A model generated the notes under the pieces. The model was not told the origin of the DNA. It made no database searches and saw nothing but the letters and a program-made list of their open reading frames with translations. A stretch of 64,000 bases of DNA, taken from assembly GCF_025210165.1 (NCBI RefSeq), contig NZ_JAOASI010000009.1, positions 1-64,000 on the forward strand, in the 5' to 3' direction. This document shows, in pieces, positions 20,030 to 28,861 of this stretch. Numbering within the stretch: position 1 is the stretch's first letter; every line of letters starts with the position of its first letter. Position numbers and translations under genes: made by a program. This DNA is from Tepidibacter sp. GTDB lineage: Bacteria > Bacillota > Clostridia > Peptostreptococcales > Peptostreptococcaceae.

Positions 20030-20452
20030 TTAAATTAAATGTAGTTTCTTTATTTCATCAAGTGCAACCTTAATTATTTCTTTTTCATCATCATACTTTG
20101 CAAGATCTACAACCCTATTAATGTGTATAAATTTAGCATCTACAAAACCTTCTTCTCTTTGAGGAATGGTATTCATGGTTTTTGCTTTCATAAGATACCA
20201 AAAAACAGTTTTGTGAACAGTCTTGTTTTCATCCCAGTTTTCTTTAAAAGTATAATGAATCTCTCCTAAATATTTAACAATTTCTCCTTTTACACCTGAC
20301 TCTTCCAGGACTTCTCTTAACGCTGCTTCATCTTTTTCCTCATTTTTTTCTACTTTTCCCTTTGGAAGTACCCAATCTCCGTTATACTTTCTTAAGAGAA
20401 GTATTGCATTTCCAAATAATACCACGCCACCAGCACTAATCTCTTCTCTCAT
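20030..20452 (-). CDS. NUDIX hydrolase
   Basis: A 140-residue protein with a complete NUDIX box: GKVEKNEEKDEAALREVLEE then SGV, supplying the metal-binding REVLEE glutamates. It hydrolyses a nucleoside diphosphate linked to another moiety; the substrate is not predictable. Features such as AGGVVLF, WVLPKGKVEK and TVFWYLM resemble the diadenosine-polyphosphate type NUDIX proteins. The start is the ATG at 20452 after an AGGAG site, rather than the GTG three codons earlier that overlaps the site. It sits between yvcK and whiA in the conserved cluster. Confidence 0.9.
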   Translation of the reverse strand: MREEISAGGVVLFGNAILLLRKYNGDWVLPKGKVEKNEEKDEAALREVLEESGVKGEIVKYLGEIHYTFKENWDENKTVHKTVFWYLMKAKTMNTIPQREEGFVDAKFIHINRVVDLAKYDDEKEIIKVALDEIKKLHLI

Positions 20453-20518
20453 ATTTCTCACTCCTTAAAAAAAGCATAATAATAAAAAATTCTACATAAA
20501 AGCTTCAAATCCTCTATA

Positions 20519-21643
20519 TTAGGAGTTAAATTTATTAAGAATATTTTTAATTAAGCAGCTACAGTTAGTCTTCCTAGTTAAACCAACTATAATACTACCT
20601 ATCTTTTCAGAGTTGTGTCTTATATACTTTTTTCTAATCTCAACAAGATTGGTTTGTATAACCGAAATATTCATAGAGTTTAATTGTTTTATTTGATCTT
20701 TATCTATTAACACTTGATTTGATCCGTCTTTTTCATACTTTACTAAATCATCGTTATTTATTCTTTCATTATTGGCTATAACTAAATCTATTATTCCATC
20801 CTTAGTATGCTTAAGTATAGAATTAATATGATCACAAACATTGTAATTATCAGTTTCTCCTGGTTGAGTCATTATGTTGGATATATAAACTTTAAGAGCA
20901 TTACTTTTTATTATTTTATCAGAAACTCCGTCTACTATTAAATTTGGTATTATGCTAGTGTATAAGCTTCCCGGACCCATTACAATTATATCTGCATTCT
21001 CTATAGCATCCAAAACACCTTGTAATGGTTTAGGTTTACTGGGTTCTAAGTGTATTCTATCAATCTTGGTATCTTGATTTTTTACTTCCTCAGGTATTGC
21101 GGATTCACCTCTTACTATATTTCCATTTTTAAGCTGGGCTATTAAATTTATATCCTCTGTTGTTACAGGATATACTTTTCCTGTTAAAGCGAATATATCT
21201 GATATTTTAGATACTGCAATTTCTAAGTTTCCGTATATTCCATTCATAGCAGCTAAAAAAAGATTTCCAAAGCTCTGGCCTTCTAACTTTCCTTCTTCAA
21301 ATCTGTACTGCATTATCTTTTCCATTGTTGGTTCCATATTTGCAAGAGCCAATATACAGTTTCTTATATCTCCAGGAGGCAGCATTCCAAGATCTTCTCT
21401 TAACACTCCAGATCCTCCTCCATCGTCTGCAACAGTGACTACAGCAGTTATATTATTTGTAAATTTTTTAAGACCTCTAAGGAATATAGACTGACCAGTT
21501 CCACCTCCTATAACAACTACTCTAGGACCTCTTTTAGCTTTCTCTAGAAGTTTTCTTTTTTTTATAGTTTCATAGTTTAAATAGGCTGATACCAACAAGA
21601 AAATTATACCTACAAATACCAGCCATGCCCCAAAATTGTACAT
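20519..21643 (-). CDS. yvcK: YvcK/GlmR family gluconeogenesis and envelope factor
   Basis: A 374-residue protein with one N-terminal transmembrane helix (~5-25) followed by a UDP-sugar-binding Rossmann-like domain. Signature blocks are VVVIGGGTGQSIFLRGLKK, AVVTVADDGGGSGVLREDLG, LPPGDIRNCILALAN and IVMGPGSLYTSIIPNL. In B. subtilis the homologue binds UDP-GlcNAc and directs carbon toward cell-wall precursors during gluconeogenic growth. The ATG at 21643 is preceded by GGAGG. It follows rapZ by 12 bases and is co-transcribed with it. The extra N-terminal membrane helix is common in clostridial forms. Confidence 0.93.
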   Translation of the reverse strand: MYNFGAWLVFVGIIFLLVSAYLNYETIKKRKLLEKAKRGPRVVVIGGGTGQSIFLRGLKKFTNNITAVVTVADDGGGSGVLREDLGMLPPGDIRNCILALANMEPTMEKIMQYRFEEGKLEGQSFGNLFLAAMNGIYGNLEIAVSKISDIFALTGKVYPVTTEDINLIAQLKNGNIVRGESAIPEEVKNQDTKIDRIHLEPSKPKPLQGVLDAIENADIIVMGPGSLYTSIIPNLIVDGVSDKIIKSNALKVYISNIMTQPGETDNYNVCDHINSILKHTKDGIIDLVIANNERINNDDLVKYEKDGSNQVLIDKDQIKQLNSMNISVIQTNLVEIRKKYIRHNSEKIGSIIVGLTRKTNCSCLIKNILNKFNS

Positions 21644-21655
21644 AGTATCCTCCAA

Positions 21656-22513
21656 TTATCTCAATGTATGATCTCTATGTTTTTTAAGCACACTATAGTT
21701 TTTTTCTTTAAGAAAATCATACAACAAATTAGATATTGTGACTGATCTATGTCTACCACCTGTACATCCTATAGCTATAACCAAATGATTTTTACCTTCT
21801 TTGATATACTGAGGTATTAAAAAGTCTACCATATCTGCTAATTTTTCAAAAAACTTTATGCTTACATCAGATTTCATAACATATTCTCTAACTACTACCT
21901 CATTACCGGTCTTTTCTTTAAGTTCTTCTATATAGTATGGATTAGGTAAAAATCTAACATCAAATACTAAGTCTGCATCCATTGGAATTCCATGTTTAAA
22001 CCCAAATGAAGTTACAGATATTATTAAATTTGATCGTTCATCTCCATTTGTATAAGATTTATTTATTTCTTCTTTTAAATCCTTCGGTTTCATATTACTA
22101 GTATTTATTATATTATTTGATTTATCTTTTAATTCTTTTAAAATCTCTCTTTCTTTTTTTATTCCCTCAACTATATCCGTATTCGATGATAGAGGATGCT
22201 TTCTTCTTGTCATTTTATATCTTTTGACAAGAGTATTATCACTACAATCTAAAAACAGTATTTCATATTCATATCCAAATTTTTTAAGCATTTCAAGACT
22301 TTCATTTAAATCATTAAAAAAGCTTCTTCCTCTTATGTCTATACCAAGAGCTATTTTTTCAATAGCTCCCTTTGATTGGTAACATATCTCTGCAAACTTT
22401 GATATAAGAGTAGGTGGTAGATTATCTACACAGTAAAAACCAATATCCTCTAAAGCCTTCATAGCTTCACTTTTTCCCGCCCCCGATAAACCTGTTACTA
22501 TTATAAATTTCAA
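21656..22513 (-). CDS. rapZ: RNase adapter / nucleotide-binding protein RapZ (YvcJ)
   Basis: A 285-residue protein with an N-terminal P-loop ([18 protein letters not shown]) and a C-terminal domain holding [10 protein letters not shown] and [18 protein letters not shown]. In enteric bacteria RapZ controls glucosamine-6-phosphate synthase through small RNAs. In Firmicutes YvcJ is a nucleotide-binding protein whose role is less clear. The start codon is TTG at 22513, with GGGAG upstream. The only nearby ATG is out of frame. It lies five bases after the PHP gene and directly before yvcK. Confidence 0.94.
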   Translation of the reverse strand: MKFIIVTGLSGAGKSEAMKALEDIGFYCVDNLPPTLISKFAEICYQSKGAIEKIALGIDIRGRSFFNDLNESLEMLKKFGYEYEILFLDCSDNTLVKRYKMTRRKHPLSSNTDIVEGIKKEREILKELKDKSNNIINTSNMKPKDLKEEINKSYTNGDERSNLIISVTSFGFKHGIPMDADLVFDVRFLPNPYYIEELKEKTGNEVVVREYVMKSDVSIKFFEKLADMVDFLIPQYIKEGKNHLVIAIGCTGGRHRSVTISNLLYDFLKEKNYSVLKKHRDHTLR

Positions 22514-22518
22514 TTATT

Positions 22519-23241
22519 TCATCTCCCGTCTATATTTATAACACTACTTATATCTATGCCAGCTTGTTTTATCCTCTTTATACCACTTATAAAGTTTCCA
22601 ACATCTTTAGAATCATGAGCATCAGACCCTAATGCAAACTTAACTCCACTATTTTTTAAAAGTTTTAGCTCATCTACTGTTAAATGTCCATGCTTTGAAT
22701 TCACCTCAAGTGCTGTATTAGTCTTTTTTGCAACTTTTGCTATCTCTAAAAGATCTACGCTTGCTTTTGCACCAGGATGAGTTATTATAAATATATCATT
22801 TTTATTCATAGCATTAATAACAGCTTTTGTATTATACTCAATTGCCGATTTCTTTAACAATCCTGTAAAATTAATTAGATGATTTATGCTTCCTTTTATC
22901 AATTTCGTTGGAGTTGACCCAAAATGATATCCTGCCATTATATAATCCAAATGTTGTCTTATATTATCATCTACATCTATATTTCCTTCATCATCTAATA
23001 TATTGGCTTCTATACCCATTAGTATCTCTATATCTTTGTATTTTTCATTTAGTTCATCTATTTCATCTCTCATCTTCTTTATATCTTTATATTTTATGCC
23101 AAAGCCCATGTGTTTATATCCATGATCTGATATTCCTACTCTCTTAAGACCTTTATTTATAGCCTCTAATACATTTTCTTCTATAGTTCCTTTTCCATGA
23201 CTATATACCGTATGAGTATGGTAATCAGCTATAATATTCAT
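22519..23241 (-). CDS. PHP-domain phosphoesterase
   Basis: A 240-residue metal-dependent phosphoesterase of the PHP superfamily. Metal ligands are visible as DYHTHTVYSHGKGT, ISDHGY, the single Glu in MGIEANI, IMAGYHFG, FIITHPGA and the terminal ALGSDAHD. The set is complete, so an active trinuclear site is expected. Related proteins act as histidinol-phosphatase-like or YcdX phosphatases; the substrate here is unknown. It lies between murB and rapZ with gaps under 20 bases, so it belongs to the same transcript. Confidence 0.88.
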   Translation of the reverse strand: MNIIADYHTHTVYSHGKGTIEENVLEAINKGLKRVGISDHGYKHMGFGIKYKDIKKMRDEIDELNEKYKDIEILMGIEANILDDEGNIDVDDNIRQHLDYIMAGYHFGSTPTKLIKGSINHLINFTGLLKKSAIEYNTKAVINAMNKNDIFIITHPGAKASVDLLEIAKVAKKTNTALEVNSKHGHLTVDELKLLKNSGVKFALGSDAHDSKDVGNFISGIKRIKQAGIDISSVINIDGR

Positions 23242-23258
23242 AATTATCGTCTCCTTTT

Positions 23259-24173
23259 TTAATCTTCTCCGACGATTTTAACTTCCTCATTTAGTTCAAC
23301 CTTAAACTTATCATATACAGTCTTCTTAATGAATTCTATAAGCTCTATTATATCCCTAGCTGTTGCTCCTCCTGCATTAATAACAAAGCCACTGTGCTTA
23401 TTGGATACTTGAGCTCCTTTTAATTTAACTCCCTTAAGACCACTATCCTCTATAAGCTTACCTGCATAATAGCCCTCTGGTCTTTTGAATGTACTTCCCG
23501 CACTCGGAACATTAAGAGGCTGTTTAGTAGTTCTTTTAACTGTTAAATCGTCAAGTATATTTTTTATATCTTCATAATTACCCTTTTCAAGAGATAATGT
23601 AACCTCTAGTACTATTAAATTTTCCTTAGTAACCAAACTAGTTCTATATCCAAATTCCATATCTTCATTAGAAATTTCTACTATTTCTCCTTTTTTGTTC
23701 AATACTTTCACAGAGCTTACTACATCCTTCATTTCTCCACCATAAGCTCCTGCATTCATTGCAATAGCTCCACCTAATGTTCCAGGTATACCACTTGCAA
23801 ATTCAAATCCTTTATAACAGTTTTTAGATATATGTTTTGCAAGAGTTGACAATAGTATTCCCGATTGAGCTTTAATAATATTTTCATTTATTTCAAACTT
23901 ATTATAATTTTTAGCTATTTTAACAACTATACCTCTTATTCCACCATCTTTAACCAAAAGATTTGAACCATTTCCCATTAAAAAGTATGGAATATTTTCT
24001 TGTTTTATATATTTTATAATATCTCTTAATTGTTTTTCATCAGTTGGAGTAACTAAAAAATCTGCTGGCCCTCCTATTTTAAATGAAGTATGATTCTTCA
24101 TAGGCTCATCTACTAGTATATTTTCTCCCCCCATAATTTCACATAATCTATCATATATATTTTGTTTATTCAT
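23259..24173 (-). CDS. murB: UDP-N-acetylenolpyruvoylglucosamine reductase
   Basis: This 304-residue flavoenzyme reduces UDP-GlcNAc-enolpyruvate to UDP-MurNAc with NADPH, the second committed step of peptidoglycan synthesis. The FAD-binding domain contains HTSFKIGGPADFLVTP, LLVKDGGIRGIV and ASGIPGTLGGAIAMNAGAYG. The substrate domain has VPSAGSTFKRPEG with the catalytic Ser, SGLKG and KHSGFVINAGGATARD, with the catalytic Glu further on. It is the short type IIb form usual in Firmicutes. It heads the murB–HPr gene cluster. Confidence 0.96.
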   Translation of the reverse strand: MNKQNIYDRLCEIMGGENILVDEPMKNHTSFKIGGPADFLVTPTDEKQLRDIIKYIKQENIPYFLMGNGSNLLVKDGGIRGIVVKIAKNYNKFEINENIIKAQSGILLSTLAKHISKNCYKGFEFASGIPGTLGGAIAMNAGAYGGEMKDVVSSVKVLNKKGEIVEISNEDMEFGYRTSLVTKENLIVLEVTLSLEKGNYEDIKNILDDLTVKRTTKQPLNVPSAGSTFKRPEGYYAGKLIEDSGLKGVKLKGAQVSNKHSGFVINAGGATARDIIELIEFIKKTVYDKFKVELNEEVKIVGED

Positions 24174-24241
24174 AATATCCCTCCCAGAAAAATTGTATCA
24201 ATTTTAAGTATATAACTAAATTAACACAAGGTCAAAAAAAT

Positions 24242-24270
24242 AGAGATACTTTATTATATAAAGTATCTCT
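24242..24270 (-). terminator. Terminator downstream of the formate/nitrite-type transporter
   Basis: A 12-bp perfect stem (AGAGATACTTTA and complement) with a TTATA-type loop. It is followed on the minus strand by ATTTTTTTG. It ends transcription of the FNT gene and overlaps the chemoreceptor remnant. Confidence 0.85.
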
Positions 24271-24440
24271 TCAAAATGATTTTAAATATAGTATTTTTTA
24301 ATCTATTTTTAAAGCTATTTATGGATTTTGATAAATTATTTGCAAGATTATTCAAATCTTGAGTTAGACTTGTTACACTTTCTATAGATGTAAGTTGTTC
24401 CTCTGTTGACGCTGATACTTCTTCAATTGGCACTAAAGGT
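24254..24440 (-). pseudogene. C-terminal remnant of a methyl-accepting chemotaxis protein
   Basis: About 60 residues read IEEVSASTEEQLTSIESVTS followed by LTQDLNNLANNLSKSINSFK. This is the usual end of the clostridial chemoreceptor signalling helix with its heptad pattern and methylation-type Gln/Glu sites. Everything upstream (ligand domain, HAMP, hairpin tip) is absent. It overlaps the last residues of the transporter gene in another frame. It is best read as the debris of a deletion that fused the two 3' regions, not as a gene. Confidence 0.75.
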
Positions 24441-25226
24441 TTTTGATTTTTCTTTATTATTTTTAACATAGCAAATATAATAAGCTATAGGTACTATTAA
24501 AGCTCCACCTACTATATTTCCTAAGGTCACAGGTATTAAATTTATAGTAAATATATGGGTCCAACTAGTTGATAGTCCAAGTACTTTTCCCATTGGTATG
24601 AAAAACATATTTGCTATACTATGCTCATAACCAGATAATACGAATAACATTATAGGAAACCAACATGCAAATATTTTTGATATAATATCTTGTGCAGCAG
24701 TAGCCATCCATACAGCTAAAACTACTATTATATTACATAATATTGCTCTTAAAAATAATACTTCAAAAGGTAATGACATCTTAGCTTTTGCTATATTAAT
24801 ACTTAGATTTGTAGCAGACTCAGAAAATAAATTAGCCTTTAATAACACAAACACTAGTAATAGCGAACCTATAAAATTTCCAATATACACTATAACCCAA
24901 TTTTTAAGAAGTTGTTTTAATGTTATCTTTTTATCCATAACAGCTAAAGTCATAAGATTATTTCCAGTAAAAAGCTCTGCTCCTGCCATAACTACTAGAA
25001 TAAGTCCAACAGGAAATACTAATGCTCCAAAGAATTTCATCAATCCTACGTCTATATTTTTTAATGTCTGCATTATTACAATATCTCCATAAGCTCCAAA
25101 CCCAATAAATATACCAGCAAAAGCTCCAAGTATTAACATATGACTTGACTTAAGATTAGCCTTAGCTACTCCGCTTTTGATAGTTGCCTGAGCTACCTCT
25201 TTAGGTGTTAAATATCTCTTTTCCAT
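24423..25226 (-). CDS. Formate/nitrite transporter (FNT) family channel, copy 1
   Basis: A 267-residue membrane protein with the six-helix FNT fold, which forms pentameric channels for formate, nitrite or hydrosulfide. Conserved pieces are AFAGIFIGFGA in TM1, FPVGLILVVMAGAELFTGNNLM (TM2 loop), NWVIVYIGNFIGS, LCNIIVVLAVWMA and a SGYEHSIANMFF segment containing the pore histidine. LIPVTLGNIVGGAL lies in TM6. The start is the ATG at 25226 after a run of Gs. The last residues (KTFSAN) are read out of the chemoreceptor remnant, so the native C-terminus may have been replaced. It is divergent from a second FNT gene. Confidence 0.88.
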   Translation of the reverse strand: MEKRYLTPKEVAQATIKSGVAKANLKSSHMLILGAFAGIFIGFGAYGDIVIMQTLKNIDVGLMKFFGALVFPVGLILVVMAGAELFTGNNLMTLAVMDKKITLKQLLKNWVIVYIGNFIGSLLLVFVLLKANLFSESATNLSINIAKAKMSLPFEVLFLRAILCNIIVVLAVWMATAAQDIISKIFACWFPIMLFVLSGYEHSIANMFFIPMGKVLGLSTSWTHIFTINLIPVTLGNIVGGALIVPIAYYICYVKNNKEKSKTFSAN

Positions 25227-25424
25227 AAAATATCCCCCCAAAAGTATTATATTAATTTATATATATTTTATGCATTTTACCATATTTTTACAATAAATTT
25301 TGTTTAATTTTTGTCAATTTTCTTATTAATATTTTTTATATTTATCAAAGTGTTGTTTTTTGTATACAAAATGATATAATTTATAAAGTACTTTTTATTA
25401 AAATATAGTTTGAAAGGAGTTTTT

Positions 25425-26288
25425 ATGAATAATAAAAATTATCTAGTACCTGATGAAATAGCTTCTTATACTATTGATACAGGAATAAAAAAAGTAAGTA
25501 AGAAATATTGTGTTCAATTTATATTAGGAATATTAGCAGGAGTGTTTATAGCCTTTGCTGCCCAAGGGTCTAATGTTTCAGCTTATGGACTTTGGGCAAA
25601 ACCTGAAACTTATGGACTTGGAAAGGCAATGGCCGGCGCTTTATTTGGAACTGGTCTTATGATGGTTCTTTTAGCAGGAGCAGATCTTTTCACAGGTAAT
25701 ACCCTTATAATAATGGCCGTTCTTGAAAAAAAAGTTAAATTAAAAGGTATGCTTATAAACTGGACTTTAGTTTACTTAGGAAATTTTGTAGGATCACTTT
25801 TGATTGCATTTATGATAGTTAAGTCTGGGCAGCTTCATATGGGAAATAATATGTTAGCTGGTGCCACTATAAAAATAGCCTCTTATAAGGTGTCTTTATC
25901 TTTTACAAATGCATTCTTCTTAGGAATTATGTGTAACTGGCTTGTATGCCTTGCCGTTTGGCTTGCATATTCTGCTAAAGATATAACAGGTAAAATACTA
26001 GGAATTTTCTTTCCAATATGGTTATTCATAACTTCAGGATTTGAACATAGTGTAGCTAATATGTATTATATAGCTGCTGGAATACTTGCAAAATCAAATC
26101 CTCACTATGCACATGCATCTCACTTATCAAAAGAAACTTTATATGCACTTAACTGGAAAAGTTTTATAATAAACAACTTAGTTCCAGTAACTTTAGGAAA
26201 TATAATTGGTGGTGCTTTCTTTGTAGGATGTGTATATTGGTTTATATACGTAAGAAAAAATAGTCAAACACAAAAATCCTCTATATAA
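25425..26288 (+). CDS. Formate/nitrite transporter (FNT) family channel, copy 2
   Basis: A 287-residue FNT channel, clearly related to copy 1 on the other strand but not a recent duplicate. Blocks include GILAGVFIAFAAQGS, GTGLMMVLLAGADLFTGNTLI, NWTLVYLGNFVGS, MCNWLVCLAVWLAYSAKDI, the pore-histidine segment TSGFEHSVANMYY and NLVPVTLGNIIGGAFFVG. The starting ATG at 25425 follows AAGGAG; the frame is open five codons further, but from a TTG. The two FNT genes share a divergent ~200-base promoter region. Formate is the likeliest substrate in a fermenter with glycyl radical enzymes, but this is inference. Confidence 0.9.
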   Translation: MNNKNYLVPDEIASYTIDTGIKKVSKKYCVQFILGILAGVFIAFAAQGSNVSAYGLWAKPETYGLGKAMAGALFGTGLMMVLLAGADLFTGNTLIIMAVLEKKVKLKGMLINWTLVYLGNFVGSLLIAFMIVKSGQLHMGNNMLAGATIKIASYKVSLSFTNAFFLGIMCNWLVCLAVWLAYSAKDITGKILGIFFPIWLFITSGFEHSVANMYYIAAGILAKSNPHYAHASHLSKETLYALNWKSFIINNLVPVTLGNIIGGAFFVGCVYWFIYVRKNSQTQKSSI

Positions 26289-26294
26289 GGATTA

Positions 26295-26328
26295 AAACCT
26301 AGATTTAAGATAAAATCTAGGTTTTTTT
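26295..26328. terminator. Terminator between FNT copy 2 and the DUF1499 gene
   Basis: A 12-bp stem AAACCTAGATTT with its complement, followed by T7 on the plus strand. It serves the plus-strand FNT gene and probably the convergent DUF1499 gene. Confidence 0.88.
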
Positions 26329-26329
26329 A

Positions 26330-26770
26330 TTAAAACTGAGAATAATAATTTTTTATTTCATCGAATCTTTTTTTATTGAGTCCCATATCAGAATATCCAA
26401 CTCTTGAAGCTGATCTGAAATGAATAATCTTATTTTTTTCATCAAAGTAAAATTCTACATCATCTTTATATTTCATTCCTCCTGTTGTAAATACAGCATG
26501 AATATAGTTTTTTTCATTTTTAATTATCTTTGTTCCTTCATAATTATTTATTATATTTACTATTTTAGTTTTTGTTTCTTCTAAATCCCCATTAAATTTA
26601 AGTGGCTCAACTTTTTTATCTTCAATATCTGTTTGAGAAGAAACTGCATTTGGTGTGTTTGGCATTTTAGCTAATTTACCATCTCCTACTCCTAAATTTT
26701 TAGGTGTTATATTATTTTTTATAAACATAAAGCTTATAATTAAAATTAAAATTATTGAGAATATTTTCAT
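26330..26770 (-). CDS. DUF1499-family exported protein
   Basis: A 146-residue protein with a hydrophobic N-terminal helix (IFSIILILIISFMFI) that would anchor or export it. The C-terminal part, about 70-146, has the DUF1499 pattern: VEFYFDEKNKIIHFRSASRV followed by GYSDMGLNKKRFDEIK. The function of the family is unknown. The start is the ATG at 26770 behind AAAGGAG. The gene follows the flavin disulfide reductase gene by about 27 bases, so the two are likely co-transcribed. A role in redox or envelope biology could be guessed only from this linkage. Confidence 0.78.
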   Translation of the reverse strand: MKIFSIILILIISFMFIKNNITPKNLGVGDGKLAKMPNTPNAVSSQTDIEDKKVEPLKFNGDLEETKTKIVNIINNYEGTKIIKNEKNYIHAVFTTGGMKYKDDVEFYFDEKNKIIHFRSASRVGYSDMGLNKKRFDEIKNYYSQF

Positions 26771-26797
26771 TTTTTTCACTCCTTTTCTAATATACAT

Positions 26798-28192
26798 TTA
26801 CTTTCTAAAACCATTGATTAATTTTATAAAAGGATTATTTAAAATATTATCAATATAAACCTTTTTCGATATTTTAACCAATATCTCACTATAAGTTGGA
26901 TAAGGATGAATTACTTTAGATAATTTGGCAAAATTTATTCCTAAGGTTTTAATTGTTTGAATTTCTGAAATTATTTCACCTGCACGGTTTCCTAAAACAC
27001 TAGCACCTAAAATTTTCCCTTTTTTATCACAAATAATCTTTACAATGCCTAAGTCATCCTCTTTAGTTTTGGCTCTATCAAGATTTTTATAAGTTTCTGT
27101 ATAAACTCTTATATCATCTTTGTATTTATCTCTTGCTTCTTTTTCTGTAAGTCCAGCTCTAGCAAGCTCTGGTTCAGAAAATGTACACCATGCAACATGT
27201 GAGTAATCTATCTTTTTATTTATTGGTAAAACTGCATTTTGAACGGCTGTTATTCCCTGCATATTTGCCATATGAGAGAATTGATAAGGACCTACAACAT
27301 CTCCTACAGCATAAATATTTTTCACATTTGTCTCTAGATATTCATTAACTTCAATTCCTCTTTTATTAAACTTAACTTCTACTTCTTCTAAGTTTAGATT
27401 ATTAATATTAGGAGTTCTTCCAAGAGCTAATAATATAGAATCTCCTTCTAATGTGTCAATATTATCGTTTCTCTCAACCTCAAGTATAATTTTATTGTTT
27501 ACTTCATTAACATTAACTGCTTTAGTTGATGTATAAATGTTTACTCCTTCATTTATGAGTCTTTCTTCTAATAATTTTGCCAACTCATCTTCTTCTCTAA
27601 ATAATACTGAGTCCATCATCTCTACTAAAGAAACTCTTATTCCCAACCTATTTAGAGCTTGTGATAACTCCACGCCTATTGCTCCTGCTCCTAGAACTAT
27701 AATATTTTCTGGTAGCTTTTCTTGTGTAAATATATTTTCATTTGTAAGAAAATTAACTTTATCAAGTCCTTTAATGGGTGGTATAAATGGAGATGAACCT
27801 GTAGAAATAATTATTTTCTTTCCTTTTATTATATTTCCATTCACATCTAATTTATTTTTGTCTATAAACTTTGCAAATCCTTTTATAAAGTCTATCCCAT
27901 CCTTTTCTAATACTTGTGGATTTTCTCCTTCATATACATTTTTTATTACCCTACGTACTTTTTCTAAAACTTCACTAGTATCTACTTCTATATCAGCGTA
28001 TTTCTTAGCTATATAAACATCTTTTGCAATATTTATTAATGCCTTGCTTGGAACACATCCTGACCAAGTACATTCTCCTCCTGGATTATTTCTTTCAATT
28101 AATGCTACTTTTTTTCCAAAGCCTTTAGCTGTATAAGCTGCAGTTAATCCTCCTGCACCAGCACCAATTATTACTATATCGTATTCTTTCAT
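26798..28192 (-). CDS. Pyridine nucleotide-disulfide oxidoreductase (mercuric reductase / LpdA-like)
   Basis: A 464-residue flavoprotein of the class I disulfide reductase family. The FAD dinucleotide fold starts DIVIIGAGAGGLTAAYTAKG. The redox-active pair is in GGECTWSGCVPSKALI, with the usual CxxxxC spacing. The NAD(P)-binding repeat is VLGAGAIGVELSQALNRLG. The dimerisation domain contains VAWCTFSEPELARAGLTE and the terminal HPYPTYSEILVK, where the catalytic His is in place. The CTWSGC variant is typical of a branch annotated only as mercuric reductase-like, lacking the N-terminal HMA domain and the C-terminal cysteine pair of MerA. The substrate is unknown. The ATG at 28192 has GGAGG. Confidence 0.88.
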   Translation of the reverse strand: MKEYDIVIIGAGAGGLTAAYTAKGFGKKVALIERNNPGGECTWSGCVPSKALINIAKDVYIAKKYADIEVDTSEVLEKVRRVIKNVYEGENPQVLEKDGIDFIKGFAKFIDKNKLDVNGNIIKGKKIIISTGSSPFIPPIKGLDKVNFLTNENIFTQEKLPENIIVLGAGAIGVELSQALNRLGIRVSLVEMMDSVLFREEDELAKLLEERLINEGVNIYTSTKAVNVNEVNNKIILEVERNDNIDTLEGDSILLALGRTPNINNLNLEEVEVKFNKRGIEVNEYLETNVKNIYAVGDVVGPYQFSHMANMQGITAVQNAVLPINKKIDYSHVAWCTFSEPELARAGLTEKEARDKYKDDIRVYTETYKNLDRAKTKEDDLGIVKIICDKKGKILGASVLGNRAGEIISEIQTIKTLGINFAKLSKVIHPYPTYSEILVKISKKVYIDNILNNPFIKLINGFRK

Positions 28193-28355
28193 AATTAACC
28201 TCCAATTTAATATCAAAACTAGTATTATTAATAATACTATTCTAGTACCCAGTATATTGCTTTTGTAACAATTTGATAAATTAATATTAAAATCATTAAT
28301 AGGGTATACTATTATTGATTTTAATATTAATTTTAATCAAAAAAGGAGTTAAATT

Positions 28356-28814
28356 ATGAAAATTATATATCATTGTGTTGGCGGAACACATTCTTCTGCA
28401 GTTGCTACTGCAATTCACTTAAATATACTTCCTAATAATAGAGTTCCTGATTTAGATGAAATAATGAATATTGGCTATTTTGATACTATGCAAAAAGAAG
28501 ATTTAGGGAATTTATTTTTAAGAGGTATAGATGAATTTGGAAATGAAATATATAGCTTAGGTAGACAATTTAATAAAAATTTAGTTTTAAATACAGTAAA
28601 AAGTGCGTATTCTATATCTGATAATAATCCAGATGATATGTTATTTGTAGATACTATGACTACAGTAAATACTCTTATGAAAGTAGGGGGATTCTCATCT
28701 AGAAGACTTCATTTAGTTTCATTTGGTAGGCCTATCGTTTTAAAAGGTGCTCAAAAAGCATATGACGATATGATTAATTTAGTAAAGGATACCAAAGAAC
28801 AATTTCGTTCTTAG
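28356..28814 (+). CDS. DUF3189 family protein
   Basis: A 152-residue protein beginning MKIIYHCVGGTHSSAVATAI with HLNILP, a pattern of the clostridial DUF3189 family. The glycine-rich CVGGTHSS start resembles a nucleotide or phosphate loop, and the two-layer alternation of strands and helices suggests a cytosolic enzyme. The activity is unknown. It is transcribed alone on the plus strand with an AAAGGAG site, divergent from the flavoprotein gene, and ends within its own terminator. Confidence 0.75.
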   Translation: MKIIYHCVGGTHSSAVATAIHLNILPNNRVPDLDEIMNIGYFDTMQKEDLGNLFLRGIDEFGNEIYSLGRQFNKNLVLNTVKSAYSISDNNPDDMLFVDTMTTVNTLMKVGGFSSRRLHLVSFGRPIVLKGAQKAYDDMINLVKDTKEQFRS

Positions 28815-28824
28815 GTATCCTTTT
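28786..28824 (+). terminator. Terminator overlapping the DUF3189 stop
   Basis: A 16-bp stem (AAGGATACCAAAGAAC with its near complement) includes the last codons of the gene. It is followed by TTTTCTTATTTTT on the plus strand. Confidence 0.8.
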
Positions 28825-28861
28825 CTTATTTTTATAAATTTTAATTGTATTCTATCTTACT

